A stretch of 64,000 nucleotides of DNA, from contig CAWIGL010000003.1 in the NCBI GenBank assembly GCA_963835595.1, positions 186,001 to 250,000 of the forward strand, written 5' to 3'. A program made the position numbers and the translations under genes. Each line of letters opens with the position of its first letter. The stretch's first letter is position 1. A model generated the notes under the pieces. The model saw only the letters and a program-made list of their open reading frames with translations. It did no database searches and was not told the DNA's origin. Origin of the DNA: CAWEPK01 sp963835595. Its GTDB lineage: Bacteria > Desulfobacterota > Syntrophorhabdia > Syntrophorhabdales > WCHB1-27. This document shows, one piece after another, positions 25,714 through 35,577 of the stretch.

Positions 25714-26881
25714 CTATATCCTGAGCACGTCGCAGACCACCGTGATTACGGCGGTGGCGACGATGATGCTCACGATGCCCGAAACTACGGCCGATGTCGT
25801 CGCGCTCCCGACTGCCGACGCGCTCCGGCCGCACTGGATGCCCCGCAGGCAGCCGGAAAGGCCGACGAGGACGCCGAAGACGAGGCCGCTGAAGACGCCT
25901 ATGCCAACGTTCGTCAGGTTGACCGCGAGCTTCGTCTGGTTGAAGTATTCGAAGAAGTTTATGTCGAGACCGGCTACGGCGACGAGGAGGCCGCCCATCA
26001 TGCCCATCGCGTCTGCGTAGAGCGTCAAAAGCGGCATCATCAGGGCCAGGGCGAGCACCCTGGGCAGGACGAGGAAGTCGATAGGGGGTATGCCCGAAGT
26101 CTTCAGCGCGTCGATCTCCTCGTTCACCTGCATGGTGCCTATGGCTGCCGCAAAGGAGGCCCCCGTGCGGCCTGCCATGATGATGCCCGTCATGATCGCG
26201 CCCATCGCCCGCGCCATGGAGATGCCGACGAGGTCGGCGATATAGATCGTCGCCCCGAACATCCTGAGCTGGATGGCGCCGACGAAGGCGAGTATCAGGC
26301 CGACGAGGATGGAGATGAGGGAGACGATGGGGAGGGCGTCTACTCCGCATTCCTGGATGAGGCGCAGGAGGTCGCGGCCGCGGAACCTCGACTTGCCCGG
26401 AGAGCATCCTGAAGAAGGCCGCCGTTACCTCTCCCAGGAAGCCGAGGGTCTCCGCGCAGGCGCTCCACCAACCGACGGAGATCTCCCCCAGTTGGGCAAG
26501 GCGCTGCACGCGGGCGGAGGCGGGAAGGCCCTCCTTTTGCCCTTCGCCGGATGCCGCGAGGGAAATGAGACGGCGGAGGCCGGCAGGCAGGCCGTCGAGG
26601 CGCAGCTCCAGCCCACGGCCCGCGCAGAAGGCCGACACGTCCCGCAGGAAGGCCAAAAGGCCGCTGTCCCAGCCTTCGAGGCGCGTTGCGTCGATCTCTA
26701 CGACACGGATGGAGGGGTTGCTCCCTATCTCGCGGCCGAGGCAGTCCGAGCGGGGCAGCGGCTGCGAAAGCCGCCACTCGCCTGAAAGGCGGAGCGTTAT
26801 AGAGTCCGGCGAGCGGGCAAGGTCGAGACGGGCGTCCTTCAGGTCGCGCCCAGGTCCGTCGAGCTTCTTTTTCGTCTTCAT
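25714..26881 (-). CDS. MlaE-type permease with N-terminal STAS-like domain (frameshifted)
   Basis: Start ATG at 26881 with GAAGGAA upstream. Residues ~10-120 form a STAS-like domain (IRVVEIDATRLEGWDSGLLAF). After a break near 26393, one extra G in CCGGGCAAG, the MlaE permease follows: LPIVSLISILVGLILAFVGA, the conserved RTGASFAAAIGTMQVNEEIDAL and GSATTSAVVSGIVSIIVATAV. Total ~388 residues. STAS-MlaE fusions are known in this family. Works with the ATPase and MCE protein in lipid traffic between the membranes. Confidence 0.87.
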
Positions 26882-27103
26882 TTCCTTCTCTCGCCTCCGC
26901 AAAGCTACTCCGACGCGGCGTTGATGTCAAGATGTTTTGCGCCGGCTCCCATAATTGCCCCGGCATTTGAAAAACGACAAACCAATACTCCTTTCGCCTT
27001 GCCGGGTGAAACTGCTATAATGGATTGGCTGTACGAAATCGGGCGCGAGGGCGCGCACGGGAGACTCCTCTATTTTCGGATTCGATCAGAAGGAGGGGAT
27101 GAT

Positions 27104-27781
27104 ATGGCGAGCGACACCGAAATAATAGTCAGGCTGCTTCTGGCCTCGTTCCTTGGGGGCGTGGTGGGGCTTGAGCGGGAGGTGCACGGCAGGGAAGCGG
27201 GGATAAGGACGTATCTCCTCGTGGCCCTCGGCTCCGCCCTTATAATGGTCATTTCCGAATATATTGTCCTGAAGTATCAAAGCCCGGCCCTTCGATATTT
27301 CGGCATGGACCCGGGCAGGATCGCGGCGCAGGCGATCACCGGCATAGGCTTCCTCGGCGCCGGGGCCATCATAAGGTACAGGAACACCACGCGGGGGCTG
27401 ACTACGGCAGCCTGCATGTGGGTCGTCTGCGCCATCGGGCTGGCCGCGGGCGGGGGCTATTACCTGTTCAGCGTGACGGTCTCGGCAGTCACCGTCGGCT
27501 CCCTTGTCGGGTTGAAGGCGCTTGAGCGCAAGCTGAAAAGGGACTGGTTCAGGGACCTCCTTATCATGTCGGACGATATCGATGGGCAGCTCGACCGCGT
27601 GAACGAGATCCTCGACAGGCACGGCGTCAAGGTGACCAGCTTCAGCCTCAGTAAGAACCGCGAGAGGCGGGAGCTGCTGGTAGAGTTCAAGGTCAAGTTC
27701 CACACGGTCCAGCCCCTCGACCGGGACATCGTGACCTACGTTTCCGGTATCGAGGGCATCAGGCGGGTCGAGCTGAGATAA
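27104..27781 (+). CDS. MgtC/SapB-family membrane protein
   Basis: A 225-residue protein from the ATG at 27104, placed by GGAGG 8 nt upstream; the frame is open further left but without support. Four N-terminal hydrophobic segments carry the MgtC signatures LLASFLGGVVGLEREVHGREAG and GIGFLGAGAIIRYRNTTRG. The C-terminal ~90 residues form an ACT-like soluble domain (DRVNEILDRHGVKVTSFSL). MgtC proteins are linked to magnesium stress and ATP-synthase inhibition in pathogens; here the role is open. Confidence 0.92.
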   Translation: MASDTEIIVRLLLASFLGGVVGLEREVHGREAGIRTYLLVALGSALIMVISEYIVLKYQSPALRYFGMDPGRIAAQAITGIGFLGAGAIIRYRNTTRGLTTAACMWVVCAIGLAAGGGYYLFSVTVSAVTVGSLVGLKALERKLKRDWFRDLLIMSDDIDGQLDRVNEILDRHGVKVTSFSLSKNRERRELLVEFKVKFHTVQPLDRDIVTYVSGIEGIRRVELR

Positions 27782-27886
27782 GGGGCGGACAGGCGTCCGT
27801 TGATTGCCGCCCGGACTATCGGTGACTATACTATCTTTTGTCGCTTCGTATCAACGTCGCCGGTAAAGGGAAAATGGAGGTGCGCG

Positions 27887-28072
27887 ATGCCTATGCTCGA
27901 CGAGAAACAGATCAGGGCCTACCATACGAAAAGGCGGGAGCTTGTCTGTCCCGTCTGCGCTACGGACGAGGAAAAGGCAGACCCCGGGACGAGGGCGATG
28001 GCCGCAGAGGACGTCATCCACGACTCCGGCCCCCTCGAATGCGTGAGGTGCAGGAAAAAGATAGTGAAGTAG
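27887..28072 (+). CDS. Small two-CxxC zinc-ribbon-like protein
   Basis: A 61-residue protein from the ATG at 27887, preceded by GGAGG. Two CxxC pairs (CPVCATDEE and CVRCRKK) separated by ~36 residues suggest a single zinc site. I do not recognise the family. It sits between mgtC and the convergent rubrerythrin gene. Confidence 0.65.
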   Translation: MPMLDEKQIRAYHTKRRELVCPVCATDEEKADPGTRAMAAEDVIHDSGPLECVRCRKKIVK

Positions 28073-28123
28073 GGCGGCTGCGACTGCTGCCGCAGCGGTG
28101 CCGGCGCCGGCGGCTTTTCGGCG

Positions 28124-28606
28124 TCAGTACTCGTCCAGGTGGTACCACTCCGCATTTTCAAGCCACTGCTGCGGCCTGGAGACGAAATCGATGATCTGCT
28201 GCAAGATGAAGTAGTGCTTCTTCTCCTCGTCGGCCACCCGGACGAACGACCCGCGCGCTGCGTCGTCCGCCTTCAACGCGGAGTCGCGGTAGAAATCCTC
28301 GCTCTTTTTCTCTATGTCCTGGGCCTTCCTGTAAAGGTCTATCTCGGAGACGCCCACGGGCTCCAGCCCGCCCTCTTCTTTCATCCTGACGAAGATGTTT
28401 TTCACGTCTTTGAGGAAGTCGGTTTCCGGTAGGCGCCCGCCTTTTTGCTCCTTCATGCCCTTGAAGAGGTTATAATGGGCGACTTCCGCGTCGGCGAGCA
28501 TCGTCATTATGGTGCCAATGCCAGGGTGCGAGGACCGGCTCGCCGCTTCCCGGTAGAGCTTCTCCCCGTCCTTCTCCATCTGCATGGCATAATCGTATAC
28601 GTCCAT
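28124..28606 (-). CDS. Rubrerythrin-like diiron protein
   Basis: A 160-residue protein from the ATG at 28606 (AAGGGGGAAAA upstream). A four-helix ferritin-like fold with the expected carboxylate/His ligands: EKDGEKLYREAA, DAEVAHYNLF, DIEKKSEDFYRDSAL and DEEKKHYFIL. No rubredoxin CxxC domain, so it belongs to the erythrin-only group. Such proteins reduce peroxide in anaerobes. It is divergently arranged with the VUT-family transporter. Confidence 0.88.
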   Translation of the reverse strand: MDVYDYAMQMEKDGEKLYREAASRSSHPGIGTIMTMLADAEVAHYNLFKGMKEQKGGRLPETDFLKDVKNIFVRMKEEGGLEPVGVSEIDLYRKAQDIEKKSEDFYRDSALKADDAARGSFVRVADEEKKHYFILQQIIDFVSRPQQWLENAEWYHLDEY

Positions 28607-28697
28607 TTTTCCCCCTTGTCTGCCGGGTGCGGCCCCTTGCATGTTTTCTTAATTATAGTGCCCGGAGGCAGGCGCGGCAAGGAGGCGGGGCCGGGGG

Positions 28698-28725
28698 TTG
28701 AAATCCCGGCAGGGCGCGGTATAGT
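28698..28725 (+). promoter_or_regulatory. Promoter of the VUT-family gene
   Basis: TTGAAA (28698-28703), 16 bp, TATAGT (28720-28725). The ATG at 28737 would lie only about 5 nt after the start site and has no clear ribosome site, so the transcript may be nearly leaderless. Confidence 0.5.
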
Positions 28726-28736
28726 ATCTATAAGAT

Positions 28737-29432
28737 ATGATCGAAAGGAATAACGGACAGGGCGGGTATTCGCCGTGGTTCGTCTTCATCACGGCAGTCT
28801 TCACAACGTGCCTCATCACGGCCAACATCATCGCGGTGAAGCTGGTCCGCGTCTGGGGCCTTATCCTGCCCGCCAGCATAGTGATCTTCCCCTTGAGCTA
28901 CGTCTTCGGGGACGTGCTGACGGAGGTGTACGGCTACCGCCGGGCGAGACAGGTGATCTGGCTCGGCTTCTTCTGCAACTTCCTTACGGTTATGGCCGTA
29001 TTGGCCGGCCAGGCGATGCCTCCCGCCTCCTTCTGGGACGGCCAGGGCGCCTACGAGCGGATCCTCGGCTATACTCCGAGGCTGCTCGTCGCCTCCTTCG
29101 CCGCGTACCTCGTGGGCGAGTTCACCAACTCATTCGTCCTCGCCAAGATGAAGATAGCGACGAGGGGGCGCTGGCTCTGGACGCGCACCATAGGGTCAAC
29201 CGTCGCGGGGCAGGCCTTCGACTCGGTGGTCTTCATCACCATCGCTTATTACGGCGTGGCGCCGCTCCCGGTCGTAGGCTCGACGATTGTTACGCAATGG
29301 TTGTTCAAGTCTGCCTACGAGGCGGCGGTTACGCCTTTCACGTATTGGATGGTCGGTTTCCTGAAACGGCGCGAGGGGGTGGACGTCTACGACGTCGGGA
29401 CGCGCTTCAACCCCCTGCTCCTGATGGAATAA
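28737..29432 (+). CDS. VUT-family queuosine precursor transporter (YhhQ-like)
   Basis: A 231-residue membrane protein with six hydrophobic segments. Family motifs include TCLITANIIAVKLV near the N-terminus, SYVFGDVLTEVYGYRRAR, VGEFTNSFVLAKMK and RTIGSTVAGQAFDSVVFI. YhhQ/COG1738 proteins import preQ0 or preQ1 for tRNA queuosine synthesis. No queuosine genes or preQ1 riboswitch are seen next to it, so the substrate is inferred from family. Confidence 0.9.
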   Translation: MIERNNGQGGYSPWFVFITAVFTTCLITANIIAVKLVRVWGLILPASIVIFPLSYVFGDVLTEVYGYRRARQVIWLGFFCNFLTVMAVLAGQAMPPASFWDGQGAYERILGYTPRLLVASFAAYLVGEFTNSFVLAKMKIATRGRWLWTRTIGSTVAGQAFDSVVFITIAYYGVAPLPVVGSTIVTQWLFKSAYEAAVTPFTYWMVGFLKRREGVDVYDVGTRFNPLLLME

Positions 29433-29443
29433 AGGAGGAAAGG

Positions 29444-30556
29444 ATGCTTAAGCTTTTCGAGGCCGTAAGGCTCAACAACATAGAGGCGGAGAACCGGTTC
29501 GTGCGCTCGGCTACGTGGGAAGGCCTGGCTACGCCCGACGGATTCCCGACGGACGCATTGAAGAATGTCCTGGTCGGTCTGGCCAGGGGCGGGGTCGGCA
29601 TCATCATATCGGGCCACACGTATGTGAGCGCAGAGGGGCAGGCAGGCCCGCGCCAGCAGGCGATCTACAGCGACGACTACATAGGGCCGCTTAAGCGGCT
29701 GACGGGCGCGGTCCACGGGGCGGGCGGGAAAATCATGGCCCAGCTTGCCCACGCGGGATGCAGGGCAAACAGGGAGCTGACGGGCAGGACGCCCATCGGG
29801 CCTTCGGTCTACGAGCAGGACGGAAGAAGCGCAGCCGGGATGGACGGCGACGACCTGAGGCGCGTTACGGAGGCGTTCGCGGCTGCCGCCGGCAGGGCGC
29901 AGGAAGCCGGGTTCGACGGCGTGCAGGTGCACGCGGCCCACGGCTACCTGCTGAGCCAGTTCCTCTCACCCCGCTTCAACAAGCGGCATGACGCCTACGG
30001 CGGCGCAGTCGAGGGGAGGGCGAGGCTGCTCCTCGAAACGGTGGCGGCCGTGCGCGCGGCGGTCGGTCCCGACTTCGCCTTGACGGTCAAGATCAATTCG
30101 GAGGACTTCGAGGAAGGGGGCTTCACGGTCGATGACATGCTTTCCGTCTCCGCCATGCTTGAGGCAGCGGGCATCGACGCGATGGAGATGAGCGGGGGCA
30201 CGCTGTACGGCGCCTGCGGCCCGTTCCGGACAGGGAAGGCGCACGCCGTAGAGGGAGGGGCCTATTACCTGGCGGCTGCGCGCCGCTATAAGGAGAAGAT
30301 CGGCGTTCCGCTCATGCTGGTAGGGGGCATACGCGCCTACGATGTTGCGGAAAGGATAGTCGGCGACGGGACGGCCGATTACATCTCCCTGTCCCGTCCC
30401 TTGATCGCCGAGCCCGACCTTGTGGACCGCTGGAAGTTGGGAGACAGAAGCCCGGCCTTCTGCAAGTCTGACAACCTCTGCTTCAAGCCGGGGTTCGAAG
30501 GGCGGGGCGTCTATTGCGTGACGAAGGAGAAGGCCGCCGGGCGGCCCGCCCGATAA
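29444..30556 (+). CDS. Old Yellow Enzyme family NADH:flavin oxidoreductase
   Basis: A 370-residue FMN enzyme from the ATG at 29444, placed by AAGGAGGAAA. The OYE motifs are present: ISGHTYVSAEGQA, MAQLAHAGCRANRE, the active-site GVQVHAAHGYLLSQFLSPR and GGIRAYDVAERIV. The C-terminus has Cys residues (CKSDNLCFKPGFEGRGVYC) in a reduced version of the 4Fe-4S pattern of dienoyl-CoA reductases. It lacks their second flavin domain. Likely reduces an activated C=C bond; substrate unknown. Confidence 0.9.
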   Translation: MLKLFEAVRLNNIEAENRFVRSATWEGLATPDGFPTDALKNVLVGLARGGVGIIISGHTYVSAEGQAGPRQQAIYSDDYIGPLKRLTGAVHGAGGKIMAQLAHAGCRANRELTGRTPIGPSVYEQDGRSAAGMDGDDLRRVTEAFAAAAGRAQEAGFDGVQVHAAHGYLLSQFLSPRFNKRHDAYGGAVEGRARLLLETVAAVRAAVGPDFALTVKINSEDFEEGGFTVDDMLSVSAMLEAAGIDAMEMSGGTLYGACGPFRTGKAHAVEGGAYYLAAARRYKEKIGVPLMLVGGIRAYDVAERIVGDGTADYISLSRPLIAEPDLVDRWKLGDRSPAFCKSDNLCFKPGFEGRGVYCVTKEKAAGRPAR

Positions 30557-30592
30557 GTCGCGCCGGGGTCGCCCGGTCCGCTGAAAGCGCGA

Positions 30593-31490
30593 CTATTTTT
30601 TCGGCTGCCCGATGGCATGGGCCGCCATTTTCTCGATGACCTGGACCATTGCCGAGTGGTCGAGGTCGCCCCCTTTCTCCGCTGCGAGGGCAGTGAACAA
30701 CTGCTGGGCGCTCGCAGTGTTGGGAAGGGGTACGCCCAGCTCCCGGCCTGCCTGGAGCGCCAGGTTGAGGTCCTTCTGGTGGAGCCTCACCCTGAAGCCC
30801 GGCTGGAAGTTGCGGTCGATCATCCTCTGGCCGTGGACTTCGAGGATCTTGCTCTGGGCGAACCCGCCGAGGAGCGCCTCTCTGACCTTCGCCACGTCGG
30901 CCCCTGCCTTCGAGGCAAAGACGAGCGCCTCGGAGACGGCCTCTATCGTCAGGGCGACGACGATCTGGTTCGCCACCTTGCACGTCTGGCCGTCGCCGAT
31001 GCCGCCGATGCGGACAATGTTTTTGCCCATAAGCTCAAAAAGCGGCTTGATTTTCCCGAATACCTCCGGCTTGCCGCCGACCATGATCGAGAGGGTCGCG
31101 TTCTCCGCCCCGATCTGCCCGCCGGACACGGGGGCGTCGAGCATCTCCACCCTTTTCGCGGCCAGCCTTTCTGCGAACCTCCGGGTTGCGATGGGCGAGA
31201 TCGAGCTCGATATCGACGACTATCGAGCCGGCGCGCACGCCCGAGGCCACGCCGTTTTCCCCGAAGAGCGCCGCCTCGACATCGGGCGTATCCGGGAGCA
31301 TGAGAAAGACGATCTCAGCCTTCTCAGCCGCCTCCTTTGCGCTCGCGCACGCGGTCGCCCCCTTCGCCGAAAGCTCTGCAACGGGCGCCTTGACTACGTC
31401 ATAGATGAAGAGCGTATGGCCCGCCTTCATGAGGTTCGCTGCCATCGGCTTGCCCATGATGCCCAGGCCGATAAATGCTATGTTGGACAT
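30593..31490 (-). CDS. Beta-hydroxyacid dehydrogenase / tartronate semialdehyde reductase-like (frameshifted)
   Basis: Rossmann motif FIGLGIMGKPMAANLMKAGH at the start, substrate motif DAPVSGGQIGAENATLSIM and the catalytic Lys in GDGQTCKVANQI. The frame breaks near 31207. Dropping one base gives the family sequence VVDMSSISP and a ~298-residue protein. Next to hydroxypyruvate isomerase, a tartronate semialdehyde reductase (GlxR/GarR) role is likely, since the isomerase can supply that substrate (inference); 3-hydroxyisobutyrate dehydrogenase is the alternative. Confidence 0.87.
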
Positions 31491-31876
31491 TTAAACCTCC
31501 AGATGTGAAGAATCATTTTATTCATTTTCATTATATAACACAGGCATGTATCTTAAACAGGGTTTGCTCTATCAAGCATCAACGTCTTTACATCCCAACA
31601 TATAAATTAGTGCAGCCCGCTCTTGCCGCCGCCTTATAATATGCTCTTTATTCCGTTAGCGGCGGCCGGCTGCGGGGCGGGCCTCGGCTTACAGTGAGAT
31701 AGGGTACGGGTATGAAGACTCCATCTTACTATGAAAGTGTGCGTTGGCGAGCCCGGGGAGCGCCTGAAGGAATCGATGAAAGGCGGATGCACTGTGAGCC
31801 TTGCTGACCGGAGGCGTACATACGTACGTCGGAGGGCGCAAGGCGAGCAGGGCGCCGCATGGCGCGATTCCGCACA
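31491..31876. other. Noncoding stretch below hydroxypyruvate isomerase
   Basis: About 390 bp with no convincing gene. The left part (31491-31620) is AT-rich. The right part holds GGAGGCGTACATACGTACGT (31809-31830), containing a short palindrome. Confidence 0.5.
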
Positions 31877-31935
31877 GGCGCGAGTCCAAGCCTGGAGGAG
31901 TCCGACAGCAGTATCTTTACGTCGCAACAGAGAGC
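31877..31935 (-). repeat. Repeat family D, copy 1
   Basis: About 50 bp (GGCGCGAGTCC, GAGTCCGACAG, AGTATCTT, GTCGCAA) shared with 53521-53576. Both copies lie 14-25 bp beyond the stop codon of a minus-strand gene in the same relative orientation. Confidence 0.6.
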
Positions 31936-31953
31936 CTTTATGCCCTTCCGCAC

Positions 31954-32736
31954 TCAGCCCTTCAGATACGGCCTCACCCACCCCAGCCCATCCTCCGTCT
32001 TCCCCGCCGGGCGGTACTCGCAGCCTATGACCCCCTTGTACCCCGCCTCCTCGATAAACCGGAACAGGTTCGGGTAGTTGATCTCCCCCGTCCCCGGCTC
32101 ATGCCTGCCAGGCTCGTCGGCGACCTGGATATGGCCGATCCTGTCGATATTGGCCCGTATCGTCTCCGTCAGCCGCCCTTCCATCACCTGCATGTGGTAG
32201 ACGTCGTACTGGTAGAGGACGTTAGGGTGGCCCACCTCTTTCACGAGCGCCAGAAAAGCGGGCGTCGTCGAAAGGTAGAAGCCCGGCATGTCCCGTGTGT
32301 TGATCGTCTCGACGAGGAACCGTATCCCTTCCGCAGCGAAGGCGCCGGCGGCGAAGCGCAGATTTGCCACGAGCGTCTGCCGGGCGGTCTCTGCCGGGAC
32401 GTCTTTGGGCGTCAATCCGACGAGGCAGTTTACGCGGGTGCAGCCGAGGGCCTTGGCGTAAGTGATTGCCAGACCCACGCCGTCCTCGAACTCGCCGACC
32501 CTGTCCGGCCGCAGCGCTATACCCCTCTCACCGGCCTCCCAGTTGCCCGCCGGCAGGTTGATGAGGACCTGCTCGAGGCCGAAGGCGCGCAGCTTCCCGG
32601 CAAGGGCCTCTTTCTCGTAAGGGTAGGGGAACATGTACTCTACCGCCTTGAATCCGGCCGCCGCCGCCTTTTCGAACCTGTCCGGGAATGCGACCTCGTT
32701 GAACATCATCGTGAGATTTGCGCTGAAGCGCAGCAT
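31954..32736 (-). CDS. hyi: Hydroxypyruvate isomerase
   Basis: A 260-residue TIM-barrel protein of the Hyi/AP-endonuclease-2 superfamily. It interconverts hydroxypyruvate and tartronate semialdehyde. Typical segments are FSANLTMMFNEVAFPDRFEKA, the metal Glu in FLVETINTRDMPGF, YDVYHMQVMEG, HIQVADEPGRHEPGTGEINY and the final CEYRPAGKTEDGLGW. It starts 3 bp after the molybdopterin subunit, so it belongs to that operon. Confidence 0.92.
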   Translation of the reverse strand: MLRFSANLTMMFNEVAFPDRFEKAAAAGFKAVEYMFPYPYEKEALAGKLRAFGLEQVLINLPAGNWEAGERGIALRPDRVGEFEDGVGLAITYAKALGCTRVNCLVGLTPKDVPAETARQTLVANLRFAAGAFAAEGIRFLVETINTRDMPGFYLSTTPAFLALVKEVGHPNVLYQYDVYHMQVMEGRLTETIRANIDRIGHIQVADEPGRHEPGTGEINYPNLFRFIEEAGYKGVIGCEYRPAGKTEDGLGWVRPYLKG

Positions 32737-32739
32737 GTT

Positions 32740-35097
32740 CTACCTCCCCTTCTTTTCCCGCACGCCCTGCATTGCCCTCCAGACGGATTCCGAGTCGAGG
32801 GGCAGCGTGTAGAGCCGGGCGCCGATGGCGTTGGCGATGGCGTTGTTGATGGCGGCGGGCGTCGGTATATTCGGCATCTCCCCTATGCCTTTCGCCCCGA
32901 ACGGACCGTGGATATTATGTTTTTCTATCAAGCTCGACGTTATCTCCGGCACGTCGAGGGACGTCGGGATGAGGTAATCGTTGAGGCCGAGGTTCTGTAT
33001 GACCCCCTTGTCCATCACGACCTTCTCCATGAGCGCGTAGCCGAGGCCCATGCCGATGCCGCCGTCTATCTGCCCTTCGAGCAGCATGGGATTGATCGCC
33101 TTGCCGATGTCGAAGGCGGCCGCTATCTTCTTGACCCGCGTCTCGCCGGTCCTCGTGTCCACCTCGACCTCCGCCATCTGGGTCGCATAAGTGTAGACGA
33201 AATAGGGGCTGCCCTGGCCCGTTTTCGGGTCGAGGGTCGCCTTGGGCGGCGTATACCACCCCTGACCCATCATCCTTCGACCGAGGCCCATGCAGCGGCG
33301 GGCCGCCTCCTTGACCTCCAGCCTGATCTCCGGGTTCTCCCTGTCGTAGATCCAGCGGTCTGCGGCTGCGAGCCTGGCGACGGGCGTCTCAAGGAGCTCG
33401 GATGCCGACTGCATCAGCGATTCTTTTATGGGCTGGGCCGCAAGGAGGACGGCGTTCCCCATGAGCGTAAGGCTGCGGGAGCCGACCGTAGGCCCCGACT
33501 CGGGCGCGCTGTCCGTGTCCGGCGTGACGACCCTGACGTCGTCCAGGGCGACGCCTAAGGCCTCAGCGGCTATCTGCGCGATGCCCGTATGCATGCCCTG
33601 GCCCATCTCGACGAGTCCCTGGTAAATAATGACGGAGCCGTCTTCCAAAAGGTGGACGTTGGCTGCGCACCCGTCACCGGAGGTGCCGATGCTCGTCCTG
33701 TACCAGCCTATCGCCATGCCGTAGCCCGTCTTTTTGTCCGATGTTGCGGCGTGTTCGCGGGCGGGCGCGGCCTTCCTCTTTTCGGACCATCCGAAGGCCC
33801 TGCGCGTCTCTTCCATCGTCTCGCGCAGGCCGACGCTCTGGTCGAGCACCTGGCCCGTGGCCGTCACCGACCCCAGGGCAAAGGCGTTCTTGAGCCTCAG
33901 ATCGTAGGGGTCCATCTTCAAAAGGTCGGCGAGCTCGTCAACGAGCGACTCGTGGGCGAAGTTCGCCTGGGGCGCGCCGAAGCCGCGCATGGCGCCTCCG
34001 TAAGGGTGGTTCGTGAAGACAAGGTAGCCCTCCACGAGCACGTTCGGTATCTGGTACGGGCCTGCGAGCATGACGACTGCGTGGGCGTGGACGCCGCCGG
34101 CAGGCGGAAGGACGGGTCCGAGCGAGGCATAGGCCCCCTGCTCGTCGTAGATCGTCCCCGCGAAGGCGGTGAACGCGCCGTCTTTCTTCGCCCCTATCTT
34201 GCACTTGAGTATCATAGGGTGGCGCTTGCACGTGGAGAGCATGATCTCCTCGCGGGAGTATTCGATGCGCACGGGCCTTCCGCACTTCCACGCGAGGACG
34301 GCCGCCCTCACAGCCGTATCCACAGGCGAGTCCTCTTTGCCGCCGAAGCCCCCGCCCGGATGAACCGCGACGCACCTGACCCTGTTGATCGGGATGCCGA
34401 GAACGGGCGCGACGTTCCTGCGCGTCGTGAAGGGCGCCTGCATCGGGCCGTAGATGACTATCGTCCCGTCCCCGCCGGGCACGGCTATGGTTACGTCCGG
34501 CTCCAGGTAGGCGTGCTCCAGGAAGGGCACTTCGTAGGTGCGCTCCAGGACGACATCGGCCTCCCTGAAGCCTGCCTCTACGTCGCCCTTCTGCACCCTC
34601 GACGTAGTAATAAGGTTGCCCGCGTCGTGGACCTTCGGGGCGTTCCGGGCGAGGGCGTCGATGGGCGAGAATACGGCAGGCAGCGGCTGGTAGTCAACCT
34701 TTATGAGGCGCAGCGCCTTTATCGCAGTCTTCTCGTCAACGGCTGCTACGAGGGCGACGGCGTCGCCTACGTAGCGCACCTTGTCACCGCAGACTACCGG
34801 CTGGTCGGGCGTTATCGCGCCGAAGCCGTTCCTGCCGGGCACGTCTTTGGCCGTCACGACTGCGACGACGCCGGGCAGGGCCTTCGCCACCGACGTGTCG
34901 ATCTTCTTGATGAGTGCGTGCGGATGGGGGCTGCGCAGTACCGCCCCGTGGAGCAGGCCCGCGAACTCGAAGTCCCCCGTGTACCTGAACGCGCCCGCCG
35001 CCTTGTCGCGGCCGTCCGTCCTCAGCTTCGACTTGCCTACGACGGAAAATGCGTCCGTCTTCCTCAGGCCGTCTTTTCCCGTTTTCTCCTCGCTCAT
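32740..35097 (-). CDS. Molybdenum hydroxylase, molybdopterin-binding large subunit (XDH family)
   Basis: A 785-residue large subunit of a xanthine-dehydrogenase-family enzyme. The N-terminal domain ends near LPAVFSPIDALARNAPKVH. Cofactor-binding segments include HPGGGFGGKEDSPVDTAVR, GGAMRGFGAPQANFAHESLV, GLVEMGQGMHTGIAQIAAEAL and the C-terminal GAKGIGEMPNIPTPAAINNA with the catalytic Glu. The AMRGFGAPQ loop matches XDH-type enzymes rather than the cysteine loop of CO dehydrogenase. It hydroxylates an N-heterocycle or similar ring; the substrate cannot be read from sequence. Confidence 0.93.
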   Translation of the reverse strand: MSEEKTGKDGLRKTDAFSVVGKSKLRTDGRDKAAGAFRYTGDFEFAGLLHGAVLRSPHPHALIKKIDTSVAKALPGVVAVVTAKDVPGRNGFGAITPDQPVVCGDKVRYVGDAVALVAAVDEKTAIKALRLIKVDYQPLPAVFSPIDALARNAPKVHDAGNLITTSRVQKGDVEAGFREADVVLERTYEVPFLEHAYLEPDVTIAVPGGDGTIVIYGPMQAPFTTRRNVAPVLGIPINRVRCVAVHPGGGFGGKEDSPVDTAVRAAVLAWKCGRPVRIEYSREEIMLSTCKRHPMILKCKIGAKKDGAFTAFAGTIYDEQGAYASLGPVLPPAGGVHAHAVVMLAGPYQIPNVLVEGYLVFTNHPYGGAMRGFGAPQANFAHESLVDELADLLKMDPYDLRLKNAFALGSVTATGQVLDQSVGLRETMEETRRAFGWSEKRKAAPAREHAATSDKKTGYGMAIGWYRTSIGTSGDGCAANVHLLEDGSVIIYQGLVEMGQGMHTGIAQIAAEALGVALDDVRVVTPDTDSAPESGPTVGSRSLTLMGNAVLLAAQPIKESLMQSASELLETPVARLAAADRWIYDRENPEIRLEVKEAARRCMGLGRRMMGQGWYTPPKATLDPKTGQGSPYFVYTYATQMAEVEVDTRTGETRVKKIAAAFDIGKAINPMLLEGQIDGGIGMGLGYALMEKVVMDKGVIQNLGLNDYLIPTSLDVPEITSSLIEKHNIHGPFGAKGIGEMPNIPTPAAINNAIANAIGARLYTLPLDSESVWRAMQGVREKKGR

Positions 35098-35100
35098 ACC

Positions 35101-35577
35101 TCACCTCGGTCCTTGAGCTCTCGACGCCGAGCTTATCGCCTCGACGATCTTCTGGTATCCCGTGCACCTGCAAAGTATGCCCGATATGGCCGCAATGATC
35201 TCTTCTTTCGTAGGGTTCGGGTTGTTGTCGAGCAGGACCTTGCCGGCCAGGACCATCGCCGGCGTGCAGAACCCGCACTGGATCGCCCCTTTCTCGATGA
35301 ACGCCTTCTGGACCGCGTGCAGCTCGCCAGCCCGCTCCAGGCCCTCTATCGTCGTGACGGTCGCCCGGTCGGCCTTCTTTATGGGTATTATGCAGGAGGC
35401 GACGAGCGCCCCGTTCATGATGACGGAGCAGGAGCCGCACTCGCCCGCGCGGCAGCCGGCCTTCGTACCTATCAGGCCGAGCCTGTCGCGCAGCACATCG
35501 ACGAGCATCTCGCCCGGCTCTGCCTCGACAACCACGCCTTTCCCATTCACGGTAAGCCTGATCTTTTCTTTAGCCAT
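35101..35577 (-). CDS. Molybdenum hydroxylase, 2Fe-2S small subunit
   Basis: A 158-residue iron-sulfur subunit. The plant-type ferredoxin cluster is bound by CRAGECGSCSVIMNG with a downstream Cys. The second cluster is bound by CGFCTPAMVLAGKVLL and CRCTGYQKIVEA. It passes electrons from the molybdenum site to FAD. It overlaps the FAD subunit end by 8 bp and precedes the large subunit by 3 bp. Confidence 0.95.
   Translation of the reverse strand: MAKEKIRLTVNGKGVVVEAEPGEMLVDVLRDRLGLIGTKAGCRAGECGSCSVIMNGALVASCIIPIKKADRATVTTIEGLERAGELHAVQKAFIEKGAIQCGFCTPAMVLAGKVLLDNNPNPTKEEIIAAISGILCRCTGYQKIVEAISSASRAQGPR

Noticed and set aside
24881..26902. A single 673-residue frame that seems to fuse an N-terminal STAS region to an ABC ATPase
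   Set aside because: The middle part is Arg/His/Pro-rich nonsense read in the wrong frame over a clear MlaE permease; the ATPase has its own start and ribosome site at 25702.
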